From assembly GCA_016584495.1 (NCBI GenBank), contig WAID01000003.1, positions 3,844,001 through 3,908,000 on the forward strand: a DNA stretch of 64,000 nt. The letters run 5' to 3'. This document shows, one piece after another, positions 47,168-58,192 of this stretch. The stretch comes from Celoporthe dispersa (Eukaryota; Ascomycota; Sordariomycetes; Diaporthales; Cryphonectriaceae). The translations under genes were made by a program, and so were the position numbers. The stretch's first letter is position 1. Each line of letters begins with the position of its first letter. The notes beneath the pieces are model-generated. The model ran no database searches. It had not been told where the DNA came from and saw nothing but the letters and a program-made list of their open reading frames with translations.

Positions 47168-48194
47168 GTTGGGTGCAGTGGGAGGCGTGGTCTCATCTTG
47201 ACATCATGGGTGTTCGTGTGTTGGTGTTATTAAGCGAGTGAGTGTTGGGTTGTGACTTGGTGAGGGAGAAGGAAGTGTACTATTTGGAGAAGGCAGCACC
47301 TCCACAGCATCATGACCACCCCCCAATGATTCAATATGAACTAATCACTGTACATTCTGAGGTCTCCTCTCTGGTCTGCTTCCGATCAATCCTGCCTCTC
47401 CTGTGCAGGTCTCAGTTCTTGTCGTCAGCTCTCTGTAGACGTTTTCTTCTTCTTTTTTATATTATTTTTTTATTTTAGTTTTTTTTTTGGCACAGTACAC
47501 TCCACGAGCCCTGGTGATACACAGTCCCAGTCTCCTATGAACTACCAAATAACTGACTACACTGGAGCGAGTTGAGTATACATAGATAGAACAGGAGGAT
47601 CTTGCGCAATTCAGGATCGAATGAGACGGTGCACTGAAACAGCCCTCACGTCCTCACTAGAAATTCTAGCACACAGGATGGGTGCCAGTGGCTTCCCCCA
47701 GCCCTGCCCCCCTGCTGATTTATATGCCTCGATTCTCCCTGGCGTGCCAATCGCAGGGACCTCTCCAGCGCTGAACTAAGCCCTCAGAGGAGAATGACGA
47801 GTGTCGCAGGACCCCGCCATACAGGGGCTTAGGGCAGCCACAGCCAATCAACAAGCTCAATTCGCCTGGTGTCCCCAGGGTCCTCCCCAGAGCTCCTCTT
47901 CAGCGCACACCCTGCCCACCCGCCCATCCACCGTCCATGGACAGCTAACCTCCCACTTTTTTTTTTTTCTCTCTCCCCCTTCTCAAAGCTCCAGAGCGTT
48001 CCGGCAGATCTGGCTGGTAGCTACTAACTGACACGGCAAGCCGCGCGAGATCCTCCAAGCAGCGGTCAGAGCTCTGCTATCTTTTTTTCTTCGCCCTTCC
48101 CCTTCCCCCCCTCCTCCCGTCTGTCTCCCCTACTCTTTCCTCTCCTCACAACAACCTGGCTTCCTGATAGCTTCGAGGCAGCACAGTCGCCAAA
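47168..48194. promoter_or_regulatory. Divergent promoter region between HTD2-like and sphingolipid methyltransferase genes
   Basis: A 1-kb region between two divergent lipid-metabolism genes, with no coding pattern. A T run lies at 47960-47970. A CT-rich tract at about 48078-48144, just before the methyltransferase start, is typical of fungal leaders. T-rich runs near 47448-47490 lie on the HTD2 side. Confidence 0.45.
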
Positions 48195-50047
48195 ATGTCG
48201 AAGCCTCAGAGCACCAACGGCAGCGAGTCCGAGTTCGAATTTATCGAGACGCCCAAGGCTCCTACCCCTTCCTTCGAGAAGTTCGAGGAGTGTGGCGTGC
48301 GAACCACCTCGGTATGGACTGACCCTGATCTTGAGAAGCTCGCTGCCGTCTACAGCTCGAGCCTCAGGCGACCTGTCTCTGACCAGCAGGAGCCACCTGC
48401 TGACGCTGCGCCCATCTAGTACCCCGCCATCAAGAATGCACCCCTCCCAGCTGATGGCCCCGGCAGCGAGAGCTTCTCCCTCATCGCCCTGGGCCTCGCC
48501 CTCGTCGTTCCCCCCCTACTGGCTTGCCTGGAAGGTCGGCGGCGGTACCAAGACCGCTATCTTCTTTGCCCTCTTGACCTCGGCCCCTATCGTCGCGGGC
48601 TTCTGGCTCCTCGTCTCTACCGTCAGCCCCCGCAAGAACGAGAAGGCCAGGTTTCCTGGCCGCCCTGTCGAGCACTACCTCACCTTCAAGAAGCCCGAGG
48701 ACAAGGCCAAGTACCACGGCAAGAACAAGATCCCCATGGAGACCTTCCACGAGATGTACTTTGACGGCGACGTCGACTTCAACGGCGACTGCCTCGAGGT
48801 CATGGAGTACAGGCATGACTGGGCCAACTTCCGCTTCACCATCGGTCTGATCAAGCACTTCTTCTTCGGCTTCATCCCCGAGGCTATCATGCACACGAGA
48901 TCCCAAGGCAAGCCGAGAACCCAGCCTGTACCCCTCCTTGTTACGGCTTCCCCTCCGGCGCTAACCCACCTTGACAGATGAGGAGCAGGTTCGTGACCAC
49001 TACGACCGCGGTGATGACTTCTACGCCTGGTTCCTCGGCCCTCGCATGATCTACACCTCCGGCGTCATTTCCGACATCAACAAGGAGGAGACCCTCGAGG
49101 AGCTCCAGGACAACAAGCTGGCCATCGTGTGCGAGAAGATCGGCCTCAAGCCCGGCGAGAAGCTCCTGGACATCGGCTGTGGCTGGGGTACCCTCGCCCG
49201 CTTCGCCAGCGTCAACTACGGCGCCAAGGCTACCGGTGTCACCCTTGGCCGCAACCAGACCGCCTGGGGCAACAATGCTCTCCGCAAGGTCGGCGTCCCC
49301 GAGGAGCAGAGCAAGATCCTGTGCATGGACTACAGAGACATCCCCGTCCCCGAGGGCGGCTACAGCAAGATCACCTGTCTCGAGATGGCCGAGCATGTCG
49401 GCGTCCGCCACTTCCACAAGTTCCTGACCCAGGTCTACGACATGCTGGACGACGACGGTGTCTTCTTCCTCCAGATCGCTGGTCTGCGCAAGCCTTGGCA
49501 GTACGAGGATCTCGTCTGGGGTCTGTTCATGAACAAGTACATCTTCCCCGGTGCCGATGCCTCCACCCCCCTGGGCTGGTTTGTCGACAAGCTCGAGGGT
49601 GCCGGTTTCGAGGTCAAGCACCTTGACACCATTGGTGTGCACTACTCGGCTACTATCTGGCGGTGGTACCGAAACTGGATGGCCAACCAGGACAAGGTTG
49701 TGGCCAAGTATGGCAAGAGATGGTTCCGCGTATGTTCTTCCGCCCGCAAAACCCCTCTTCTCTCTCTCTCTCTCTCCCTCACATGGCCATCATGCGAGAC
49801 AAGTTCAGCTTACTGACGCCTGCAACAGATCTGGGAGTACTTCCTTGCCTACTCTACCATCGTCTCCCGCCAGGGCAGCGCCACCTGCTACCAGATCACG
49901 CTGGTCAAGAACATCAACTCGACCCACCGTGTCGAGGGCATCGATAACCACTTTGGTCTGTCCGGTGCGCTGTCTAATGCCAAGTTTGACCTGAAGTCCT
50001 GGCAGGAGGCCAACGCATCTCTGTTCCCCTCTATCCCTACCCAGTAG
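48195..50047 (+). CDS. mts1: Sphingolipid C9-methyltransferase (one frame break)
   Basis: S-adenosylmethionine-dependent enzyme that adds the C9 methyl branch to the sphingoid base of fungal glucosylceramide; it is ER-membrane bound and related to cyclopropane-fatty-acid synthases. Exons are 48195-48311, 48420-48907, 48978-49729 and 49829-50047, 524 residues after correction. Intron 1 is required because the unspliced frame hits TAG at 48417; splicing joins RTTS to YPAIKNAPLPADGPGS. Two membrane segments follow (SLIALGLALVVPP ... and TKTAIFFALLTSAPIVAGFW). The catalytic domain has DHYDRGDDFYAWFLGPRMIY, the SAM-binding LDIGCGWGTLARFA, TGVTLGRNQ and LEMAEHVGVRHF. One extra base in the C7 run at 48510-48516 breaks the frame between the two membrane segments (corrected: VVPPYWLAWKVGGG). 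Intron 2 has a GC donor. A CT repeat sits in intron 3. Confidence 0.95.
48908..48977 (+). other. GC-AG intron in the methyltransferase gene
   Basis: The coding frame requires a splice between SQ and DEEQVRDHYDRG. The only donor that fits is AAG|GCAAGC and the acceptor is GACAG|ATGAGG, so this 70-base intron begins GC rather than GT. The donor context otherwise matches a strong site, as is usual for GC-AG introns, and CTAACC upstream of the acceptor is a plausible branch site. Confidence 0.85.
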
Positions 50048-51127
50048 ACATGGGTCGAGGAGGGCTGGGCAACCGCATGACAATCTGGTCACAGACTGTC
50101 CCGGGCCGTTGAACAACCCCCATGGATCAGGAGAGGAGAAAGGAGGGCGCGCAGGTTCCGAGATGTCCATGCCACATCACCAACACGGCAGCACACGAGA
50201 GAAATAAGCTCCAGGGGGAGGGTGAAAGTGGCTACCAGGAGGGCTGCCCATCGGAGCCTCGCTCCATGACGGGCATGTAAAAAGAAGAAGAGGAGAAAAA
50301 CCACCATCTCTTGATGGCTTTCTTTTTTTTCGGTTTTATTTTGGGAAGAGACGGGTTGCGAGAGCATCTTGGGCCCTTTACTAGGCTGGCACGGGTTTAG
50401 ACAAGCATGCATACCTGTAGATGACGGACGAGCAATGACTCTCATATGAAAATATTGACATCTGAGATGTTTCAGGAAAACAAGGAGATCATGGTAAAGA
50501 AAAATAAAAAAATACGTGAGGTCCTTATCAACGAGCGAACCTTGAGCCCTCCCTGTTTTTGTTGTGGGGCGGGCCTGAGCCTTGGGCAGCAGCTGTTCCA
50601 ACCTGGAGTTACAAGGTGCAGACGAGAGCCAATGCTAGGCCAAGGCGGGTAAGAGTCGACGCAATACGACCTTGCCATTCTCCCGCGCACTCTCTCTACT
50701 CATCATAACCTACCTAGACCTAACCTCCTTTCCACAACGTCTCTCCTTCCAGTTCCATAACATCGAGTCGTCGACCGCATGGTGCTTGTGTGATTTTTTC
50801 TTTTTTTTCCCTTTTTTCTCCCCCCGCCCGACAGGCAGCCGTCGCAAAGTCTTGTCTTGCCTTGCTGTCTTGTTCTATTGTTTTCTTCTCTCTTCTTTCC
50901 TTCTTCTCTCTGCCGTGCATTCAATGCCAGTATTCTTTTGCTTATTTCCAGACTGTTGTTAATTACGCCAGATCCACCGGCCAACCACTTGGACCACCCA
51001 CCACCGCCTGCCCAGCCGCGGAACTCTCGCAGAGCCCCTGGGCGAACATCACGAAACCCCTTCCCACCGGCCACCCCTTTCAACGCCATTGGCGTATCGA
51101 CGACGACGACAACAACGAACGCCGAAG
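50048..51127. other. Spacer and PAN1 promoter/leader
   Basis: Contains the methyltransferase 3' untranslated region and the PAN1 promoter. A pyrimidine-rich tract at about 50790-50915 likely lies in the PAN1 leader. No gene recognised. Confidence 0.5.
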
Positions 51128-54100
51128 ATGTATTCCGGCTCCAACTCCTTCCTGGGCGGCAGCAATAGCTTCCGGCCTGGCCAGCAGCAGTTTGGGAGCT
51201 CGTTCGGCCAGCCCGGCCAGCAGCAGCAGCAGCAGCCGAGCCCCTTCGCTCCCCAGCCTACGGGCTTCGGCCAACCCCTCCTCTGCAGCAGCAGTATACG
51301 GGCTATCCGGGCCTCCAGCAGCCGCAGGCTCAGGCCCCCAGCTCCAAGCCCAGTTCACTGGCTTCCCGGGCCAGCCTGCTCCTCAACAGCAGCCCTTCCA
51401 GACCGGTGCTCCGCAGCAGCAGCCCTTCCAGACCGGTGCTCCTCAACAGCAGCCCTTCCAGACCGGCGCGCCACCGCCTGTCCCTTCGATCCCCCAGCAG
51501 TTCCAGAGCCAGTTTTCTCAGCAGCAGCAGCCGCCGCAACCGACCGGGTTCAATGCTGGCCCAACGCCATCGCAGTCCATCCCCCAGCCGGCCCCGGCGC
51601 CTATGAAGCCCCAGCCGACGGGGTTCAGCCAGATGGCTGCGTCGTTTCGGACGGGCGCAACGGCGGCTCCTGTGGCCAGCAGCGCTCCGGCTCCCAAGTC
51701 GAGCAAGATTCCGAACATCCGGCTGAGCTTCATCACGGCGGCAGACCAGTCCAAGTTCGAGACACTGTTCAAGCAGGCCGTGGGAGACAGCGAGATGACA
51801 ATGTCGGGCGAGAAGGCGAGGGACCTGCTGCTGAGGTCGAGGCTGGACGGAGACTCGCTGTCAAACATCTGGTATGTGGTGGTGGTCCGAGGAGAGCATG
51901 CCCAGAGGGAAGACGAGAGAGCTGACTGTGTGAATATAAAGGCAGCTTGCAGATACTACACGATCCGGACAGCTACACTTTCCCGAGTTCGCGCTGGCCA
52001 TGTACCTCTGCAACCTGAAAATGACCGGCCGGACGATTCCCAACCAGCTGCCCGACGTGATCAAGAATGAGGTCTCCAGCATGGTCGACATTATCAACTT
52101 CAACACGGCGGAGGAGGCCGCGAACGGCGGAGCGAACGCCAGCGCCTCTACTATACCTACGATCCAGGCGCCACAGCCCCAGGCATCCAACTCTCAGCTG
52201 CTGCAGGAGCCAGATGACGGGCTTTCCTGCCCAGCAGACGGGATTCCTGGGCCAGTCCCAGGGTCTACAGCCGCAGCAGACCGGCTTCCCGGCAGCCCCT
52301 CAGGCTACAGGTTATAACGGCCCAAGACCGCCGATGCCTCCAATGCCTACTGGCTTTGGATCCGGCGGTGGCATGGCGGCACCCCTGAACGCACAGCCAA
52401 CGGGGATGCCTGGCCAGTGGGGGCTTGTGAACACCCCGGCCTCTGGCCTGCCCAACATCGACGCTCTGCAGGCCCAGATGATGCCTCAGCAGGGCCGCGA
52501 GCAGGGCAACTACACCACCGCCGGGCTGCAGGGCAACGCGGTCATCCCGTGGGCCATCACCAAAGACGAGAAGACGAGATACGACCAGCTGTTCCGGGCA
52601 TGGGATGGCCTCCACAAGGGCTACATCGGAGGCGACCAAGCTATTGAGATCATGGGCCAGAGCGGGCTCGACAAGCCTGACCTGGAGCGGATCTGGACCC
52701 TGTCCGACAGCGGGAACAAGGGCCGCCTGAACCTGGACGAGTTCGCGGTCGCCATGCACTTGATCTACCGCAAGCTGAACGGGTATCCCATCCCCAACCA
52801 GCTGCCCCCTGAGCTCGTGCCGCCCTCGACAAGGAACTTCAACCAGTCCATCAACCACATGAAGAGCATGCTGTAGGATGAATCCGAGTTCCGGAAGAAC
52901 TCGGGTGCTGCACTGCTCCCCTCAAAAAGACGGGCGTCAGCTATCTGAAGAACCACTCCTTCCGCGGCGGCCCCGGTGGCGCTGCGGGCGCTCGCAAGGA
53001 TGCGACCGTCTTCAAGAACAATGACGACTCCGTCGGCTACAGGTCCAGCGCTCGTCGCAGGATCGCGGGTGGCTCTCGCCCCGCCCGGACTCGCCCGCAT
53101 CTGTTGGCTCCAACGAAGAGATGACGCTGGACCAGCTGCGCAAGAGGATCCGGGAGAAGCAGGTCATGCTCGACGCGATGGACTTCAAGGACGAGAAGAA
53201 CCTCGAGGAGGACGATATCCTGGATCGTAGAGACCGCCGCGAGGCTGAGGAGCTCTACCGCCGGATCCGCCGGACCCAGGATGGCATTGACGCCCATCCC
53301 GATTCTCAGTTCGTCGCCAGCGGCGACTCGGATGCCGAGAGGCGTTCCCTCAAGCGTCAGCTTCAGAACTTGACCGACAAGATCCCCGAGCTGGCGTCGC
53401 AGGTCAGGAAGACCGAGAAGGCCATCGCAGACGCCCGTCTGGAGCTGTTCCGGCTGAAGGATGCCAAAGCCCACCCGGGCAGCGCCAGCACGATCGTGGG
53501 CACTGGTCCAGGCGGCACCGTTACCGAGTCCGACCGGCTCAAGGCTCGGGCCAAGGCCATGATGCAACAGCGCACGGCCGCGCTCACGGGAAAGAAGATC
53601 GAGACGACTGACGACGATGCCGACGCACCTAAGCGACTGGAGGAAGAGAACCTGAAGATCAGGACCGAGAAGGAGAACAACGAGCGCATGGTTCGCGATG
53701 TGGAGGAGAGCGTCCGTGACTTCTCCAGGGGCATCGAGGATGCCCTCAAGGAGGGCGGCAGTGACTCGACGGGCGAGCACGAGAAGCGCAGGTGGGAAGA
53801 TGCCCTTGGCGTCGAGGATGAGGTCCGAGACTTCATCTTTGATCTCCAGCGCGAGAGCAGGGCTGCCCGGGTCCGCAACCAGGACCGCAGCCGAGCGCCC
53901 GCGGCCAGTGAGCCTGTCCGTGCAGCTGAAACCACAGCTCCGGCTCGTGTCGACAGCCCGGCCACGACATCTCGTGCTGCCGCGCCGACAGCGGGCAGCA
54001 CGTACGGCGCGCACAAGACCCCAGAGGAGCGTGCCGCGTTCATCCGACAGCAAGCAGAGCAGCGTATGGCGGAGCGGCTTGCTGCTCTCGGCATCAAGGC

Positions 54101-55701
54101 CCCAACCAAGCCGGGCGAGACTCCTGCGCAGCGCATAGAGCGCGAGCGTGCTGAGCGGGCCGCGAAGCTCCGTGCCGCCGAGGAAGAGGATGCGCGTCGT
54201 GATGCAGAGCGCCAGGCTCGCATCGATCAGGAGATGGGCGTGCCCGCGCCAGTCACGTCTCCCAAGTCGGACGGCAGGAAGCCACCGCCCGCGCCGCCTA
54301 GCAGAAAGGCGGCACCAAAGGCCGATGACGGTGCTGCCAGGCGCGCGGACGAGGACGCCGCGGCCAAGAAGGCTGAAGAAGAGCGCCTTGAGCAGGAGCG
54401 CGCAGAGGGAGAGAGGGAGAGGCTCGAGCTTGAGTATGTGTGACCCGACCCGAATTCGAGAGCTGATGCTAACCCGAAGCAGGCAACAAGCGAGGGTGCA
54501 GGAGGATGATCTTGCCCGGGAGCGTGATGCCGCCGATGCGCGCCTCAGGGCGCTCGAGGAGCAGGTGCGGCAGGGCAAGCTCAAGAAGGAAGAAGAGAAG
54601 CGCAAGAAGAAGGCCGCCCTTGCCGAGGCCAAGGAGAAGGAGTCCCAGCTTGCCGCGCGGCGTGCCGAGATCGAGGCCGCCCGCAGGCGTGAGGAGGAGC
54701 TCCAGCGCCAGCTCGAGGCCATGAACGACAACGACTCGTCTGACGACGACGACGAGGGCCCACAGCAGATCACGCCCCAGGCCTCGACCCCTACGGTCGC
54801 CAGCCAGGAGCTGGAGCCCAAGGCCGAGCCGCCCGCTGCTCCTGCGCCCCCGGCGCCGCCTGCAGCCGTTGCCAGCCCGACCGGAGAGAGCACGGAGAGC
54901 CGCAACCCCTTCTACAGGATGATGTCCCAGACCTCGGACCAGCCTGCACCCCCAGCGGACGCGGCGCCTGCTGCCCCAGCTCCTCCACCGACGGCCGAGT
55001 CTACCAACCCGTTCCTGCGCATGCAGCAGGAGGCCAGGTCAGCTCCAGCCCCGGCCATCGAGGAGCCAGCGGGGCCCCCCAAACCCTTCATCCGCAAGCG
55101 GGCCGATAGCGACGACTGGGGAAGCGACAACGAGAAGGATGATGAGGACTCTGACGATGACGACCGGCCCGGTGGCGGCAGCGCGGCAGCGCTCGCGTCC
55201 ATCCTCTTCGGCACGATGGCGCCACCTCGTCCCCTGTCCTCCATGGGTGAGAAGTCGGTCGGCTCGCCGGCGCAGAGCTCGCCCATCGCCGCACCACCGC
55301 CGCCACCCCCGGGCCCAGCTCCGGGGACCACGGACTCTCCCGCCCCGGCCGCGCCACCACCTCCACCTCCACCAATGCCGGAGAGCGGTGCGCCCCCGGC
55401 GCCCCCTCCACCACCGCCGATGCCGGCTGCCTCGCCAGCTGCGCCTCCCCCACCCCCACCAATGCCGGTGTCGTCGCCCGCAGGCGCCCCTCCTGGCCCG
55501 CCGCCCCCTCCGCCGATGCCTGGGATGGGCGCACCTCCTCCGCCCCCAGGTCCGGCGCCAGGCGACCTGCCATCGGGCTCACCGGCTGCAGGCGGAAGGC
55601 CGGCCGGGTTCCTAGGTGAGATCCAGGCGGGCAGGGCGCTGAAGAAGACGACGACGAAGGACAAGAGCCAGGCGGCTGTTGCGGGAAGGGTCTTGGATTA
55701 G
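51128..55701 (+). CDS. pan1: Pan1 actin cytoskeleton-regulatory complex protein (five frame breaks and one in-frame TAG)
   Basis: Pan1 is an Eps15-like endocytic scaffold that activates Arp2/3 at actin patches with End3 and Sla1. Proposed exons are 51128-51871, 51942-54433 and 54483-55701, about 1485 residues after correction, the usual length. It starts MYSGSNSFLGGSNSFRPG. EH domain 1 begins IRLSFITAADQSKFETLF and crosses intron 1 (LSNIWQLADTTRSG). EH domain 2 has TRYDQLFRAWDG, TLSDSGNKGRLNLDEFAVAM and STRNFNQSINHMKSML. A long coiled coil starts at MTLDQLRKRIREKQVML. The C-terminus is poly-Pro with a WH2 motif (FLGEIQAGRALKKT). Numerous QxTG motifs match Prk1-kinase-type sites. Breaks: missing C near 51275-51278, 51335-51339, 52918-52921 and 53084-53086; an extra base near 52206; in-frame TAG at 52874-52876 inside a conserved region. 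All conserved parts are present, so I read this as a functional gene with sequence errors rather than a pseudogene. Confidence 0.92.
51381..51470 (+). repeat. Three 30-bp tandem repeats in PAN1
   Basis: Three consecutive 30-base units (51381-51410, 51411-51440, 51441-51470), differing at a few positions, each encoding PQQQPFQTGA. The QTG motif in every unit resembles the consensus of Ark/Prk-family kinase sites on Pan1. Confidence 0.9.
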
Positions 55702-56067
55702 TGTGACGGCGATCGCACGGAGGGGGACGAGGGGCAAGGAGGCGTTGTGACTGGCGAGGAGGGAGGAGATAGTGATGAGGACGACGAGGACTGGAACCAG
55801 GCCACACCTCTCTCGGGGACCAGCGAGGATGCAGGCCCTGCGGTGCCGGCCCGGGACTATCTTGGTTGTGTGGAGGAGGCGTGGGAGCTTGTGTACGGTG
55901 GCGGTGCGAGCGAGGAAGAGGAGGGCCAGGATGGCCTCAAGCCCCGGACCAGGATGTCATGTGGCGGTGACCCCCTCAGCATGGCGCTGGCGAGGTTCTG
56001 CGAAGAGCATGGGATTGAGAGGGGTGGCTCGGCCGCCGCGGCGGGTCAGAGACGATGGGTGGGCTGA
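55702..56067 (+). other. Open extension in the PAN1 frame after its TAG stop
   Basis: The PAN1 frame stays open for 121 further codons after TAG at 55699-55701, with no ATG near its beginning. The implied sequence is acidic at first (GGDSDEDDEDWNQA), later containing ARDYLGCVEEAWELVYGGG and MALARFCEEHGIERGG, with G/C-rich third positions like real exons. It may be 3' untranslated sequence, a readthrough extension or an unrelated small gene. I do not call it a gene. Confidence 0.35.
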
Positions 56068-56950
56068 GAGATGTGGGGTGTCCAGGAGATGACAGGTGGG
56101 CAAGATGCGGAGGAGTCTTGTCTTTTTTTTTCTTTCTTCTTTCTTTTCTTTTTGCCCGGTTCGTGCGTCTATAGTGCTTTATATCATCACGTTAGTCCCA
56201 CAATATTGCCTACAGATCGTGACTTGTTCTTGTCCCTCGAACCTTGGGAGTATGTACAGGTAGAGCGACGGGCCCCATCATCGTGCCCAGTTATACTTGA
56301 AATAGTGGTCAGTCCACTACTCCTGGGCGGGTAGCGAAGGCGAGGTGTGACCACAAAGCAGCATGTATGGCGCCTTGTATACACTTTTGTTTACTAGCAT
56401 ACATATGTACATATATGTATATATCTATATATATATATATATATCTATATCGATATCGATATAAAAGACCCAGATGTGTCGTGGTGAGACGAGGTGGATG
56501 AGGCCTGCAGTAGGAGGTCCTTTTTGACAGTAAAAAGGAATGAGATCATCAGGCGCTCGTGTCGTTAACCACCCCCCCCACCTCCCGGCCCACCTTGTAG
56601 AGGTACGTACCCGTTCTTGCTAATCACCTAATAATGAACTAACGGCCCTCTCCGCCCTGATGCGATAAGTGTGCCCCTCCCCCACACATCACAGTCGCGA
56701 CCGTCCATCCATCCATCGTCACTGCCCATGTCACCTCCAAAAACCCCTCGAATTACTAATAGCAAACGACACACGGCATTTTCTTGTCCCTGTCCAGCCT
56801 TACAATACACTCACTTTCTTGGAAACCTGACACACAAACACAAGCCCCACCCTCTCACACCGCCCTTTTTCGTGGGCTGAGGATCGATCTTTTTTTTTTT
56901 AGAAAAAAATAATCAGAAGAGAAAAAACCTCGAGGTTGAGCGCTGCCAGG
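56068..56950. other. Spacer between PAN1 and ATG101
   Basis: Contains the ATG101 promoter and leader, with a T run at about 56890-56900 and A-rich sequence just before the start, plus the AT repeat described separately. No gene recognised. Confidence 0.5.
56401..56466. repeat. AT-rich alternating repeat with CGATATCGAT palindrome
   Basis: About 65 bases of TA-alternating sequence with ATATCT interruptions, ending in overlapping CGATATCGAT palindromes. Strongly self-complementary and of very low melting stability. Confidence 0.85.
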
Positions 56951-58192
56951 ATGGAGAAGATACCAGAGCCAAAGCTGCCGCGGGAGTTCATCCTCGACGC
57001 CTTTGCCGACCCCGCGTCTGTCCGCGATGTCGTCCGTGGTGGGTTGTGTCCCCCCCCCTGGAGAAAATTCCGCAGCCTTGCAGCCTTGCCTACCATTCTA
57101 GCCTTGTCCCATAGCCTCGTCCTCCCTGCTGGTGACTTCCATCTTGCCTCCCCGTCCCTAGTCCCGACACCCTCATCATCAACCAGCCTTGCTCTCCGCG
57201 CGCGCACACACTCCCTCTCTCTGCTTCCTCCTCCTCGTCGTCGTCGCTAACGCCCAGAGCAACAATCCAAAACCAAAAGGCATCCTCCACACGATCTTCT
57301 TCCACCGCTACTTCCCGACCATAGTCCCGCAGTCCCACGAGGTCCTCGACCTGACCCTCCCCTACGTCGCGGTGCCCGAGCTCGAGACCCTCATCGACGC
57401 CAGGACCGCCGCCCTGGTCCGCGAGCTCGACGCCTCCACCACCTCCTCTTCGTCCTCTTCCGTCCCGACCGCTCACCACCATCACCACCAGGCCTCCGCG
57501 TCCCTCCCGCAGCAGCAGGGACGGGCGGCGGCGGCTGCCATAGGCGCGTTCCTCGGGGTAGGAGGCGGCAGTGGTGCTGCTGTCGCGCCCGCCACGGCCG
57601 CGCCGACGGGTGCCGGCGTCGGCAGGGGCGGCGGCAGGGGCCAGGTGTCGGTGCAGTTCATGGAGATGACGCGGCGGCGCAAGATGTGGTACAAGGGCGG
57701 CGACGAGGAGGTCTGCTGGGAGAGCTGGACGGTGCGGGTCACCGTTGCCGAGCCGAGGACGGAAAGCGGTAGGTTGCGCCCCGCCCGCTCCGCAGAACTT
57801 GGGCTAGGGAAGAGTAGTAGCCCTCCTGTAGAGGTGCCCAGGCTAACGATGAGACCTCTCCTCCCCCTCTTCTTTTCGCCCGCGGTGCAGAACGAGCAAA
57901 GGTCCGCAAGGCGATGGAGTCTACCCTCCTCGCCAACGTCATGAAGGTCATCACCTCCGTCAACACGTACAAAGACCACATCCCGCCCATCACCATCACC
58001 GGGGCGAACCCGTTCCCTTACTCCATCACCGTGAACCAGAAGGAGTCTAGCCTTGGCGCTGCAGGAGGAGGGGGAAGTGGTGGTAGTGCTGGTGGTGGTG
58101 GCAGCAGTGGCAATGGCGGTAGTGCTGGTGGTGGTGGTGGTGGTGGTGGGGTTGTCGGTGGCTGGGCCGGCCGGTTTGGTGGTATATATTGA
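56951..58192 (+). CDS. atg101: Atg101, autophagy initiation complex subunit
   Basis: Atg101 is a HORMA-fold protein that pairs with Atg13 in the Atg1/ULK complex and starts autophagosome formation; budding yeast lacks it, most other fungi and animals have it. Exons are 56951-57038, 57280-57768 and 57891-58192, giving 292 residues with no frame break. It starts MEKIPEPKLPREFILDAFAD. The acceptor at 57279 joins SVRDVVR to GILHTIFFHRYFP, a family signature. Then come LDLTLPYVAVPELETLID, a low-complexity insert at about residues 85-140, and VQFMEMTRRRKMWYKGGDEE, which spans the position of the WF-finger. CWESWTVRVTVAEPRTES and, across intron 2, ERAKVRKAMESTLLANVMKV follow, then PPITITGANPFPYSITV. 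The tail is Gly/Ser-rich (GGT repeats) and ends GGIY, extending the protein beyond the roughly 218-residue animal form. Confidence 0.92.

Noticed and set aside
53037..54905. 622-codon open frame on the minus strand
   Set aside because: It lies antisense to the PAN1 coiled-coil exon. Its Leu/Arg/Ser-rich sequence is what G/C third positions produce on the opposite strand, and the sense strand has a clear family match.
51128..55701. PAN1 as a pseudogene
   Set aside because: All domains, introns and the normal end are conserved, and similar one-base breaks hit other essential genes in the window, pointing to sequence error.
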